Position numbers and translations under genes: made by a program | Assembly: GCA_028386065.3 (NCBI GenBank) | Contig: JAKUCV010000176.1 | Location: 144,938-208,937, forward strand | Direction of reading: 5' to 3' | Length of the DNA stretch: 64,000 nt | From: Turnera subulata | Taxonomy: Eukaryota > Streptophyta > Magnoliopsida > Malpighiales > Passifloraceae | In this document: positions 1 through 10,666 of the stretch, piece by piece | Layout of the letters: every line of letters begins with the position of its first letter | How positions within the stretch are numbered: the first letter of the stretch is position 1 | Notes under the pieces: model-generated | Told to the model about the DNA's origin: nothing | What the model saw: only the letters and a program-made list of their open reading frames with translations | Databases searched by the model: none

Positions 1-250
1 TGGGCAACCGGCCGGTTTTTAAGGTTTTTTGGGCAACCGGCCGGTTTTTTAAGGTTTTTGCCCGGTTATTCCGGTTGGCAGCCGGTTGGATCAATTTATT
101 TTTTTTTAAGAAGGTTGTTATTTTTTTTATGTTATTTTTCAGCCTTTAAATGTAAAAATAGGAAAACGGTGAACCCCGGTTGAACCCCGGTTTTATTGAT
201 CGACTACCTTCGCCGGTTCGCTGCCCGGTCCGGTTTTCAAAACCTTGAAC
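1..250. repeat. CCGGTT-rich degenerate repeat
   Basis: Two near-identical units of about 29 bp (2-30 and 31-59), each with a CCGGCCGGTT core and a T-rich tail, are followed by scattered CCGGTT/AACCGG words to about 240. No ORF is credible here. CCGGTT-rich ends of this kind occur in plant hAT-like and other small repeats, but I see no paired terminus inside the window, so I leave the class open. Confidence 0.5.
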
Positions 251-978
251 TTTACATAACAAATCTAGCTTGTCTAAAAGTGAAATAAAGATAAGTTAGT
301 CAAATAATCTTAAATTTTAGACTATTAATTATTTTCCTTAATTTGTGTGAGGATTCCTTGATTAATTGCGCCATAATTAAGATGCATTTCTTTGTACCTT
401 CCATGAGGGTTTTTTTTTTTTCTGCAGGAAAATAAATCGGGATGCAGCCAATTAAGCAAGAAGGGGGCTTACTTTGGAGCATTTATTTGCACATATGCCA
501 CAGCATTAATGGCAGATGCTGAACACTCTATTCATTTCTGCGTGACACACGAGCGAGTGCTTAGTTTTTTTCGCTGGAAAGAATTATTGGTTGACAAATT
601 GTAAGGGAGACATGAAAAGTGCAAGTCATGAGGCCTGCCCTTGTGAAGACAGTGCCACCCTGAAACATAAATGCGTCACTTCCAAAAATTAATCGCTCGC
701 TTACAGCTAGCTAGCTGCATCCATGCAATCTCCAATTGTAATCTATCCACTTCTCCGTCGCAACAATAATAACAACATAAGAAAAACGAAACCCGTCGCT
801 GAACTGCAAAGATAAATATATATTTTTGAACGCCACTCAATATAAAGGATCGATGTCTTTGTTTTACGACATTCTGAGGCTAAAAGCAATAGAAAGAGTT
901 CTTACTCTAAGTTGAAGACTAGGGAGTATATATAGCATCAGGTGCTTAGATCACTATAAACTGAAATATGTTAGCAGC
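251..978. other. Non-coding, nothing recognised
   Basis: AT-rich DNA with short poly-T runs. No conserved protein motif, RNA gene or repeat pair was recognised on either strand. Confidence 0.5.
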
Positions 979-1698
979 TGGGTACCAAAGTGGAATTTTT
1001 TTCCTTTTTTTGAGAACGAAAGCATCTTCATTGCATATTACACTAAAGCGTGAACACCATCCGCAGCAACAGCTGCTAAAATGTATTGAGGAAAACTATC
1101 AAACCCAAAGTCTTTCCTCTCTAGCCTGTTAAATTGCACAAAAGATGAGCTGCCGTATTACAAGTTCTAGGAGTAAAAGAAGAAGAAAAAGCATCAAAAG
1201 AAACAGAAAGAGCACGAAGATCTTCAACGATGATCCCTAGTGGGAATGTAGGGGAGGGTTGAGAATGGAGGGCTCTACTACAACTTGGCTATCCATCTCG
1301 AAAATCACTCTGTTCAACTCCATCTGCTTAGCCAGACCAAGGCTAAAACGAGCCGCATAAGCCTCTACCAATGCAGCATCCATTGTGATAGGGAAAAATG
1401 GACACCCATGGCTAGGACTTGACCCTGGTGATCCCGCAAGACAGCACCCACCCCTACATCACCAGCTTCCACAAGAGCAACATCCGTATTGAGTTTAATC
1501 CATGGTGGTTGGGGAGGTAACCACTGACCAGGGGCACGGGCTGGTTTTTTTGGCGAGGTGGAGATGTATTAGCCTGCTGATAAGACCGAAGGAATTGTGC
1601 AGCTAACCCGACCACATCCTCCTTTTCCAGGCTTTGCTGTTGAAAGACAAGAGAATTCCTATCCATCTAGATCGCTACATTGGGTACCAAAGTGGAAT
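979..1698 (-). mobile_element. 5'-truncated L1-type LINE with 18-bp TSD
   Basis: The insertion proper is 997-1680 on the minus strand. The same 18 bp (TGGGTACCAAAGTGGAAT) stands on both sides, at 979-996 and 1681-1698. The minus-strand 3' end carries an A-rich tail, seen as T runs at 996-1010 on the plus strand. The body reads, with one frameshift, as the RNase H domain (RVT_3 type) found at the end of plant L1 ORF2: residues KLNTD, then VEAYAARFSL, then FEMDSQ, then TPRTCNTAAH. TSD, tail and 5' truncation together are the signature of target-primed reverse transcription. Confidence 0.85.
1130..1530 (-). pseudogene. LINE ORF2 RNase H (RVT_3) fragment
   Basis: This is the only coding remnant in the small LINE. 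Read on the minus strand it shows the start of an RVT_3 RNase H domain (KLNTD...GVGAVLRDHQG), then a frameshift near 1385, then the central part (VEAYAARFSLGLAKQMEL, FEMDSQ) and the C-terminal TPRTCNTAAHLL motif. In intact plant LINEs this domain degrades the RNA strand of the RNA-DNA hybrid. Here the upstream endonuclease and reverse transcriptase are absent through 5' truncation and the frame is broken, so it is not functional. Confidence 0.75.
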
Positions 1699-2870
1699 CA
1701 AATTATTCCATTTGTCGGCAAATTTAGGGCTCAACATTGGAAAATTGTTTAGCGACAATGAATTGTATATAGCTAGGTCCCCATCAACTAGAAATCAAAT
1801 TGATCCTTTTGTCATCTTTAGGAAAAAAATTTGGCATGTTGCAATTTAAGCATCGGTGGCCCTATGGATCAACAAAATAATTTTGCTACATGGGCATATA
1901 TAAGGCAAGTCTGGTAGATGTGTGGCCCTAAGGATATCCTTCTTAGCCAACGACAAAAGACCCCATTACGGTTTTGCTTCTACACTAGCCATATCATGCC
2001 ACTTCCCTGACATGAAATTCAGATGTGACCTTGCTGCAGCTCTCCCAAATTGCTCTATCAAGCAAATGCATACTAGAGGAGAACAAAGCCTATGCCTTGC
2101 CCACGTTACGGAAATGTTTAAAGGTTATTGAAGCATGTGCAATGTTGAGCGAGTGATAATATGTTTTGGAAAAATTAAAAACAAATGTTGAGCGAGTGAT
2201 GATATCGAAAGGAACTTGGCTGCTTTTCTATTCTGGTTTATAGGACATGCTTTTGAGTACCACTTTCCATCCTTTCTTTCAAATGTTGGATCAAATAGGG
2301 AGCCTAATAAGAGAACTTATAGTTCGTGTCAAAGCTCTTGGGTTTCATTATTATCTCGTCAAAATCTTAAGACATTAAAGAAGGGGGTTTGAGGATGAGG
2401 TCCTCTCCTTTCTTTGACCATGACTAAAATCATGGGGAGGCGATATCAGTAGTCCACTACTTTATAAACGGATTAAAGCGTTTTTTTGTCCCGTATAAGG
2501 CTTTTTCAAAGTTGAATTTCATCCTGGTGTAGGTTTTTGGTCTATTTTCATCCCTCCGTTCGACCCATTTGGTTCGTCCGGCCACAATCCGGCGAAAATC
2601 GCTGACGTGGCACATTTTCTGGTGCCACATCAGATTTTTGGGTTCCACATGTCAGGAAAAACCTAAAACCAAACCAGGATCCACCCGATCGGTTTCGCCC
2701 ACCTAAATAACCCGGAACCCAAAATATAATTTTATTATTTTTAATTATACAATTAATTTGAATAATAAAATTAGCCTATTTCTAAAATAATAAAATATAA
2801 TATATATTTTTAATTTATATTTAATTAAAAAATCACAAAATAAAAAATATTTATTTTAAAATAATATAAT
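1699..2870. other. Non-coding, AT-rich flank
   Basis: Short ORFs on both strands show no recognisable family motif. From about 2730 the sequence becomes very AT-rich. Words at 2790-2870 recur at 13836-13990, so the TIR element that starts at 2871 seems to have inserted into a short AT-rich tandem repeat. Confidence 0.45.
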
Positions 2871-3306
2871 GGGTTAATGGTATAATTGGTACCCAAACTC
2901 TTTCAAATTCGTCAATTGTATATCCCTACTTTTTTTCCATCAATTATATACCTGTATTTTTGAAATTTAGTCAATCGTATACCCCTGGCAGCATTTTGAT
3001 GAGGTGGCATGCTGCCCGCCAATAACTTGTGTTAATTTGCCCCCTACATTTCAAATTTAATCATGTAGGTCCATTAAAATTATACAATTAAGTTCTCAAA
3101 TTTTTATTTTGTTCAATCAAATCCTTTGTAAAGAACGATAATGCTTTAGTTTAAATTTTTAATGTTATACATAATTATTGCTTGTGCAATATTTATTGTT
3201 ATAATTCTATCTTATATAACGATTAATTCTAATTAAGTACTAAATTATAATTAATCACAAAAGGAAATTAAAAAATTAATACTCTCGTAAATAGTCTCTT
3301 ACAAGT

Positions 3307-3350
<44 letters not shown>

Positions 3351-3364
3351 AATAATAATAATAA
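3307..3364. repeat. (ACA)n-(TAA)n compound microsatellite
   Basis: About fourteen CAA/ACA triplets pass directly into about five AAT/TAA triplets. It lies inside the TIR element. Confidence 0.95.
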
Positions 3365-3461
3365 TTTACTGTATGTAATCTTCTAATTTTGCAAGTGGTG
3401 TTAGCTGTTGAGCTATGAATTCGATTTTCAAACTTCTTACTATTTTGATACATGGCAAGTG

Positions 3462-3649
3462 CAGTGGCGGACCCAAGAAAATATTTTTGAGGAGGTCGAA
3501 AAGATAAAATGAATCCAAACTTAACTTCCAACCTCTAACTATCAACAAGATAAGGACTATTTTGTATAAATTTATATACTAAAAATAGTTCATGATAAAA
3601 ATTTTGGGGGGGCCATGGCACCCACCAGCCCCTTTTGTGTCCGCCACTG
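3462..3649. mobile_element. hAT-like MITE
   Basis: The 188-bp element starts CAGTGGCGGACCC and ends in the inverse, GTGTCCGCCACTG. This is the usual terminal sequence of plant hAT MITEs. The flanking 8-mers are GGCAAGTG and GGCTTGAG (5 of 8 identical), which fits an old hAT 8-bp TSD. It has no coding capacity. It sits inside the TIR element and next to the gypsy insertion, adding a nesting layer. Confidence 0.75.
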
Positions 3650-3760
3650 GGCTTGAGACACTTTTTCACTATTTTTCTAATTTTAAATTCTTATATTGTT
3701 AAAATTAATAAATTAAATTATATTTTTTATGTATTGAATCATTAATTTATACATATAACT

Positions 3761-5882
3761 TGAAACGCCCCGACCCGTATTTACCGTACACGGTAAACAC
3801 GTGCCGGAACTATTCTTAGAACAGACAGTACATCGCAGTCAAAATACTACACGGTAAATTCAGATACAACAAATGTACAAAGCAACATCTGTCACCCACA
3901 CTCGGAAACTATTATTCAATCCACACTCAGCTCAACATAACAGCGCAATTCAAACTATCAACATCATAAGCAATATAGAAAAGCAGCAACATATATGTCA
4001 CAGCAGCGGAAGTCTTATATGCACATGCAGCGGAGGTATGGATCCGGAGTCAGGTGGAGAAGAAAGCAGCAGCCAACGTACATCGTACCTGAACTACGAA
4101 GCAACCAATCCTACGGGATGAAACCCCGCAGGCGAGGGGTGAGTCCGAAGTGCTCACCGACGAAGGATAAACAGTGATATGCAAGCAACCGTAATACAGT
4201 AAAGCAAACACAAGCAAATCAACAGCACATCTTAAATAAGACTGAGCCAAGATCAAAAGAATAATTACCATAATTTCCAATTTTATTTTCCGGGCCCCCC
4301 GTCACTGGACAAGCTAGGGTCGTACCAGGTTATCAATTAATTCCGGATGCTAGGTCAAAGAGAACCATACCATTCTTACCATACCGGGTTCAACAACCCA
4401 AAACTGGATATTTGGTATATCCAAACCACTAGGTATTCGGTATACCCCAACCACAGGCATCGTCATGCCAACCGGATATTCGGTATATCCGAACCACTGG
4501 GTATTCGGTATACCCCAACCACAGGCATCAACATGCCAACCAAACCAAGTAACCAATCCAAGTAACCGACCATAGCATCCCAAAATTAACTTTCAAACCA
4601 TCGGGTCGTACCACTACTTTCCACATGACAATTATATCATCATCTCAAATCAATTCCAATTTCCAATTTCCAATTTCCATTCCTCAATTATCTACAGTCA
4701 ATAGTTCAACATCAATCTCAACACAAAATCAATATCTCAATCCAACAATCACAACAGCAATAATCACAGCAACCGATAACCAACAGTGAATATCTCAACA
4801 GTTCAATCAAACAACGAAGCACACAAAGTATTACAGGCAACATAACAAAGGTTATCCATCCTCACCTTAGCCGAATATCAAGTTTGGAAATGCCCCACAG
4901 ACTCCAAGTCCGGTTCCTCAGGTATCTGCTCATTATCAACTCCTATATCAAACAAATAATATGCACACATAAGTGATATGCAATGTCATGCTACTACTGT
5001 ATACCTAAAATAAATACTGACTCGTCTCGGTTACTTCCCCGGGTTATTTTCTATCATCGTCATCATCATTCACCATTTGTTTCCAGTGTCTAAAATAATA
5101 CTATACTTATACCTAAACCTATACAATACCTACTTTGATGATACCATTTCCATATATATTTTTTTCCTACAAGTATGTACTTTCCAAAATTATTAATTAC
5201 TATTATTATATATTTTCTTCCATAATATTACTCCCCAGGATTACCAAAATATTATTTCCAACACTATCTTTTCCCAAATTTATTTCCCGAAATCATATTT
5301 CCCAAAATTATAGACTTTGTTATTATTTTTTCTCCATTTATTTCTTTTTCCATATTTTATTCTTTCTTTTCTCTTTTTTTTTTCTTATTTTCCGGAATGG
5401 GCCAAATAGTGCAGCCTAGGTCATTGCATAAACCCAGCCCAACCCCAAGAGGAGTCTAGGTACAGGCCTATGCAGCTGGCCCAACTACACCCAAGCCCAC
5501 CAGCCCGAAGCCCATACCCCAAAACCCAAACTTCATCCCGGTCAAAACCCAACCACATCCAGCCCGTGACCCGGATCGTTCGGGTCAGACCCGCCACAGA
5601 ACTAGGTCATTGCACAGAACTACCGGGTCGTCTTCAACCCGTAGGCTGCTCACCTTGCAGTCGACGAGGAGGCAGCGCGATGGGACGGAGCGGCTCGAAT
5701 CGGTCAGGCGATGGCGGCATGAAGCACAGGCGGCCAGGAGGAGGCGTCGGCGGTCTCGGTTTCGGAATCCGTTGCACGAATTACCATAAATTAACTACCC
5801 AAGATTAATTTTTATGGTAAATAACTGTAAAACAAATTATAACGGTACCGGTAAAAACGTAAAAATTTCCCGGGCTGTTATA
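3761..5882 (-). repeat. 3' LTR of gypsy element (internally deleted)
   Basis: 2122 bp, aligned along its length with the right LTR. It lacks about 670 bp that the right copy holds at roughly 12641-13313; the break lies near 5755-5758 beside a short CTCGG/CACGG match. It also has small insertions, for example an extra ATTTCC unit near 4660. A Y-rich TTTTTCCTAC/TTTATTTC stretch (5135-5395) and a GC-rich block follow in plus orientation. Confidence 0.92.
4406..4541. repeat. 68-bp tandem duplication inside gypsy LTR
   Basis: Two units of 68 bp (4406-4473, 4474-4541), each holding two copies of a degenerate GGTATTCGGTATACC-like palindromic word. The same tandem pair is in the other LTR (about 11316-11451), so it predates insertion. 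Confidence 0.85.
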
Positions 5883-5895
5883 GCCTACCCACCTT
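5883..5895 (-). promoter_or_regulatory. Polypurine tract of gypsy element
   Basis: On the minus strand AAGGTGGGTAGGC directly precedes the 3' LTR. Position and purine bias fit a plus-strand primer for reverse transcription. Confidence 0.7.
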
Positions 5896-5918
5896 AAAAA
5901 GAATTTCCTCCCCGAAAT

Positions 5919-8900
5919 TCACTCCGATGCAGTAAACAGGTGCGGATAGTGAGAACGCATGTGCTCCTCAACTTCCCATGTAGACTCGTTCGCAGAGTGC
6001 TTGCTCCACTTAACCTTTACCATAGGAATGACTCGATTCCTCAACTGTTTGACCTCTTGGGCAAGAATCTGCTCCAGCAATTCTGTATACGTAAGATCCT
6101 CTGCGACCTCAACATCTGCTGTAGTGACCACATGACTCGGATCGGATCTGTACCTCCTCAACATGGAAACATGAAACACATCATGAATCTGGGACAATTC
6201 CTCTGGTAAAGGCAGTCTGTACGCCAACCCTTTCCACAATCTCATATGGTCCAATGTACCTGGGACTCAGCTTCCCTCTTTTCCCGAATCTGATAACACC
6301 TTTCCAAGGTGCAACTCGGCGGAAAACTTTCTCTCCCACTTGGTACTCCATCTCTCGATGATGCTTATCAGCATAACTCTTCTGTCGGTCCTGTGCTGCT
6401 CTCATACTCTGTTTAACTACCTGAATCTTGTCAACAGTCTGCTTAATCAAATCTGGTCCCACAATCAAGCGGAGACCTTCTTCATCCCAACATACTGGAC
6501 TTCGGCATTTCCTTTCGTAAATAGCCTCAAACGGTGGCATGCCAATGCTGGAATGAAAACTGTTGTTGTAGGCGAACTCCGTTAAAGACAAATACTGGTC
6601 CCAGCTCTCACTGAAATTAAGAGCACAAGCCCTTAACATGTCTTTCAGTGTCTGAATAGTCCTCTCTGACTATCCGTCAGTCTGAGGATGAAATGCAGTA
6701 CTGAAACTCAGCTTCGTCCCCAAAGCTGCTTGCAGACTCTTTCAAAACCGTGAAGTGAATCTCGGATCCCTGTCCGAGACTATGGACTTAGGAATCCCAT
6801 GTAGTCGCACAATCTCTGCAACATACTATTTCGCCAACTTATCCAAAGTGTCTGTCTGTCGGATGGGGAGAAAATGAGCTAATTTTGTAAGTGGGTCAAC
6901 GATAACCTAAATGGCATCATGCTGTCTCCGGGTCAACAGTAATCCAACCACAAAATCCATAGTGATCATCTCCCACTTCCACTCTTGCACTAACAAAGAT
7001 CTCATCTTCCCTGCTGGAGACTGATGCTCAGCTTTCACTTGCTGACAAGTGATACACTTAGCCACATACTCGGCTACATCCTTTTTCATACGCGGCCACC
7101 AAAAATGACTCCTCAAATTCTGGTACATCTTGGTGCTTCCAGGGTGCATAGCATACAGCGCCATATGTCCTCCCTCCAAAATCTGACTACGTAGGTCACC
7201 AACACTAGGTACACATAGACGTTTCCCCAGCATCATTGCACTATCCTCAGCTATGCAAAACTTGTCTTCTTTCCCACTACGGACTGCTTCCTTCAGCTTG
7301 ATCAAGTCAGGATCTCCATCTTGCAATTCCACAATCCAGCCTCTCAAGTTAGACTTGACTTCAATATGGGTCAACAAAACTCCCGTCTCATCTACTGACA
7401 AATCAACTCCCATCTTCCTTAACTCGATGAGTGAGGACATCGAGTAGGTCGTGGAAGCATCTTCTGGCTGTCTCCGACTCAAAGCATCTGCTACAGTATT
7501 AGCTTTTCCAGGGTGATACTCAATAGTACAATCATAATCATTCAGCAACTCAACCCAACGTCTTTGTCGTAGGTTAAGTTCTTTCTGAGTCATGATGTAC
7601 TTGAGACTCTTATGTTCTGTGAAGATCCGGCATCTCTCTCCAAACAGATAATGTCGCCAAATCTTCAAAGCAAGGATCACTGCGGCCATCTCTAGATCAT
7701 GTGTCAGGTAGTTCTTCTCATGTGGTCTCAACTTTCACGAAGCATAGGCAATCACTCAACATTCTTGCATCAGAACTGCTCCCAAACCAAGACCTGAAGC
7801 ATCACAAAACAGTACGTACTCCACTCCTGGCTTAGGTACTGTCAAGACTGGTGCTGATGTCAACTTCTTCTTCAGTTTATCAAAACTCTTCTGGTAGGCA
7901 TCACTCCATAAAAAAGCTTGATCTTTCCTCAATAGCTTGGTCATGGGACTGGCTATCAAGGAAAAACCCTCGATGAATCTCCGGTAATACCCTGCAAGGC
8001 CAAGAAAACTCCTGACTTCGGGTACTGTCTTGGGCGGCTCCCACTCCAGAACAGCTTTCACTTTAGCTGGGTCAACCTTAATCCCATCTCCGGATACAAC
8101 ATGTCCAAGGAATGCAACTTCCTCAAGCCAGAACTCGCACTTGCTGAACTTAGCATACAACTCCTCTCGCAGCCTCTGCAGTACTACCCTCAGGTGCTCC
8201 TTATGTTCTTCCCTGCTCTTGGAGTATATCAGAATGTCGTCGATGAAGACTACCACGAACTTGTCCAAGAACTCGTTCAGGACAAAATGCAACAAGCACT
8301 TGAAAACTGCAGGTGCATTGGTCAAACCGAAAGGAACCACTATGAACTCAAAATGTCCATACCGAGTACGGAAGGCCGTCTTCGGTATGTCCTTCTCTAC
8401 AATCTTGACCTGGTGGTAACCAGATCGTAGATCGATCTTGGAAAATACAGTAGCTCCCTGTAACTGATAAAAAAGGTCATCAATCTTGGGAAGCGGGTAC
8501 TTGTTCTTCACTGTCACTTTGTTCAGTTGTCGGTAGTCCACACACATCCGCAAACTGCCATCCTTCTTCTTCACAAAGAGGACTGGTGATCCCCAAGGTG
8601 ATGTACTAGGTTTGATGAAACCCTTCTCAAGCAACTCATCCAACTGCTTCTTCAACTCCTGAAGTTCTTTCGGTGCCATCCGATATGGTGCCATCGAGAT
8701 AGGTGTCACTCCTGGCATCAAATCGATGGTGTACTCAACTTCCCTATCAGACGGCAATCCTGGCAGATCTTCTGGAAACACGTCTGGAAACTCTCTCACA
8801 ACTATGATATCCCCCAAAGCCGGAGTCTGGACTTCTTCACCCTTGACATGGGTCAACAAAGCATCTGGACCCAATGGCTTCTTCCCAACATCCTGATTAG

Positions 8901-10539
8901 CAGAGATACTACATGTAGTAGCAGCTCTCCCAATACCTGTCAGCAAAACCTTATACCCACCTTCGGAAGACAACAGCACTTCCTTGGTTCGACAGTTCAC
9001 CATAGCACTGTACTTGGACAACCAATCCATCCCCAAGATGATATCAAAACCTCCCATGTTCATCACAATCAACCGTGCAAGAAAAACCTCACTATCGTAC
9101 GAAAGTGAAACGTCTCTGCACACATGGGTTAATCTGACCACTATATCCGCAGGTAACCTAACCCTCATCGGATAAGCTAAACTCTCTCCCGTACAGTTAT
9201 GTAGTATTGCAAAGCTTTGCGCAATAAACGAATGCGTAGCACCAAGATCAATCAAAGTATATACAGTACTACCAAAGACTGTAAAAGTACCTGCTATGAC
9301 ATCGGTATTCTCTGGATCCTCCTCGGCGGTGATCACAAATGCTCTCGGTACTGCTGTACTCTGGTTCATAGCTGACTGGGTCCTAGCAGGAACAGCTCCA
9401 CGTCCCCGGCCTCGGCCAACTCAAGAACCACTAGGTACACTGGCAACTGAAGCTTGCACCGTCTGAATAGGTGCCGAACCTCCAGATCTTCCCAACTTGG
9501 GACAAGCATAACGATAGTGTCCAACTTCGTTACACTCATAGCACCTCACCTGAGACAGAGGAAGTCTCGGGCGAGTATCCCCAGATGAAGTCCCTCTGGA
9601 CTGAGTCCAAGAACTGCCTCGGTTGTAGGTATTGTTGTTCCATCCACGTCCCTGACACACTGGCATGGTGCGGCTCTGTCCATACCCTGATCCATTAGCA
9701 GGTGTCTGGAACCTTTTGTTCTGTCTCCCAGAACTCTATGCAGCTTGCCTCTTACGGATCTTCTGTTTCTCCCTCTCATTTCTCAGCCAAATAATCTCAG
9801 CTCTCAGGGCATCTGTCAGCATGTCCTAGTAAGTCTCATAGACCTTGCACCCTATGACTGTCTGGATGCCAGATCGAAGACCATCCTAGAAACATTTGCA
9901 TCTGGCCTCCGGAGTAGCTACAAACTCACTGGCATAGATGGACAAGCGGTTAAACTTGATCTCATAATCATTGACCGACTGATCTGGTCCCTATTGTAGT
10001 CCCAGAAACTCTCGTCTCAGCTGGTCCTGGTATGCCTCAGAAACAAACTTCCTTCGGAACATCTCCATGAACTGGTTCCACGACATAGTGATAGGTGTCG
10101 GCATGTCCCTGGTGGTAGACTCCCACCAATCAACGGCATCGCCTCGAAACATGGCAGCGGCGTATCTGGCCCATCTGTCATTCCTGCATGTCAGCCTCAT
10201 CATAACCCTGTTCATCTGTCTGAGCCATCGATCAGCATCCTGTGGTGTAGTGACACCGGTGAAGATCTCTGCCCCAAACTTCTCCAGCTTCATGTACACT
10301 GGATCCTCAACTGGTCCCTGATTTTCCTATTCCCGAGCTTCCATAGCTGCGATATGAGCATCTCTGGCATCTTGCCTTCACAGAACCTGAGTTACCACAT
10401 TTAACATCTGCGTAGGGTCTCCCAAAGGAACATTCAGAAGGCGTTTCGGACCTCCCGCAACTTGCTGCGGTTGATCCACCGATACCTGATCGTCATCTAG
10501 GTGACCTCCAGCATGCTGATTCCCTCCAACCGGATCCAT
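5919..10539 (-). pseudogene. Gag-Pol polyprotein, Tekay/Del-like, 13 stops and a frameshift
   Basis: One frame runs from the ATG at 10539 to about 6255. Visible in order are the Gag core (10299-9991), a CCHC knuckle CYECNEVGHYRYAC, a protease with [11 protein letters not shown], where the catalytic D-S/T-G has become D-L-G, a reverse transcriptase with FIDDILIYS, and an RNase H with CDAS, HDLEMAA and VDALS. The integrase follows with the HHCC region, MDFVVG, VSDRDPRF and the SER triad residue, and a chromodomain (VKVKWSKH...STWEVEEHMR) lies in a shifted frame at 5919-6254. Stops lie at about 10379, 10328, 9992, 9887, 9827, 9737, 9422, 7757, 7736, 6908, 6827, 6743 and 6671. Each is TAG or TGA in a place where CAG, CGA or TGG fits. 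The RT core is uninterrupted. The element cannot make its own integrase or protease. Confidence 0.92.
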
Positions 10540-10648
10540 TCGTACCTATATGAGAATGTGTATGTATGCATGTCATATCATGTCGTGACAAATCTTATGC
10601 ACAAACAATCAATCATGCAACCACAGTTATGTCCCTAATGACCTACTG

Positions 10649-10663
10649 CCTGCTCCGCTACCA
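10649..10663 (-). promoter_or_regulatory. Primer binding site of gypsy element
   Basis: The minus strand reads TGGTAGCGGAGCAGG three bases after the LTR end (TTTCA). It matches the usual plant initiator-Met PBS TGGTATCAGAGC at 10 of 12 positions. The same variant appears in other elements in this window. Confidence 0.8.
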
Positions 10664-10666
10664 AAA

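Noticed and set aside
3268..3531. Cysteine/tyrosine-repeat ORF on the minus strand
   Set aside because: It is the translation of the ACA/TAA microsatellite.
8030..8430. Plus-strand ORFs across the chromovirus pol
   Set aside because: Shadows of the minus-strand reverse transcriptase frame.
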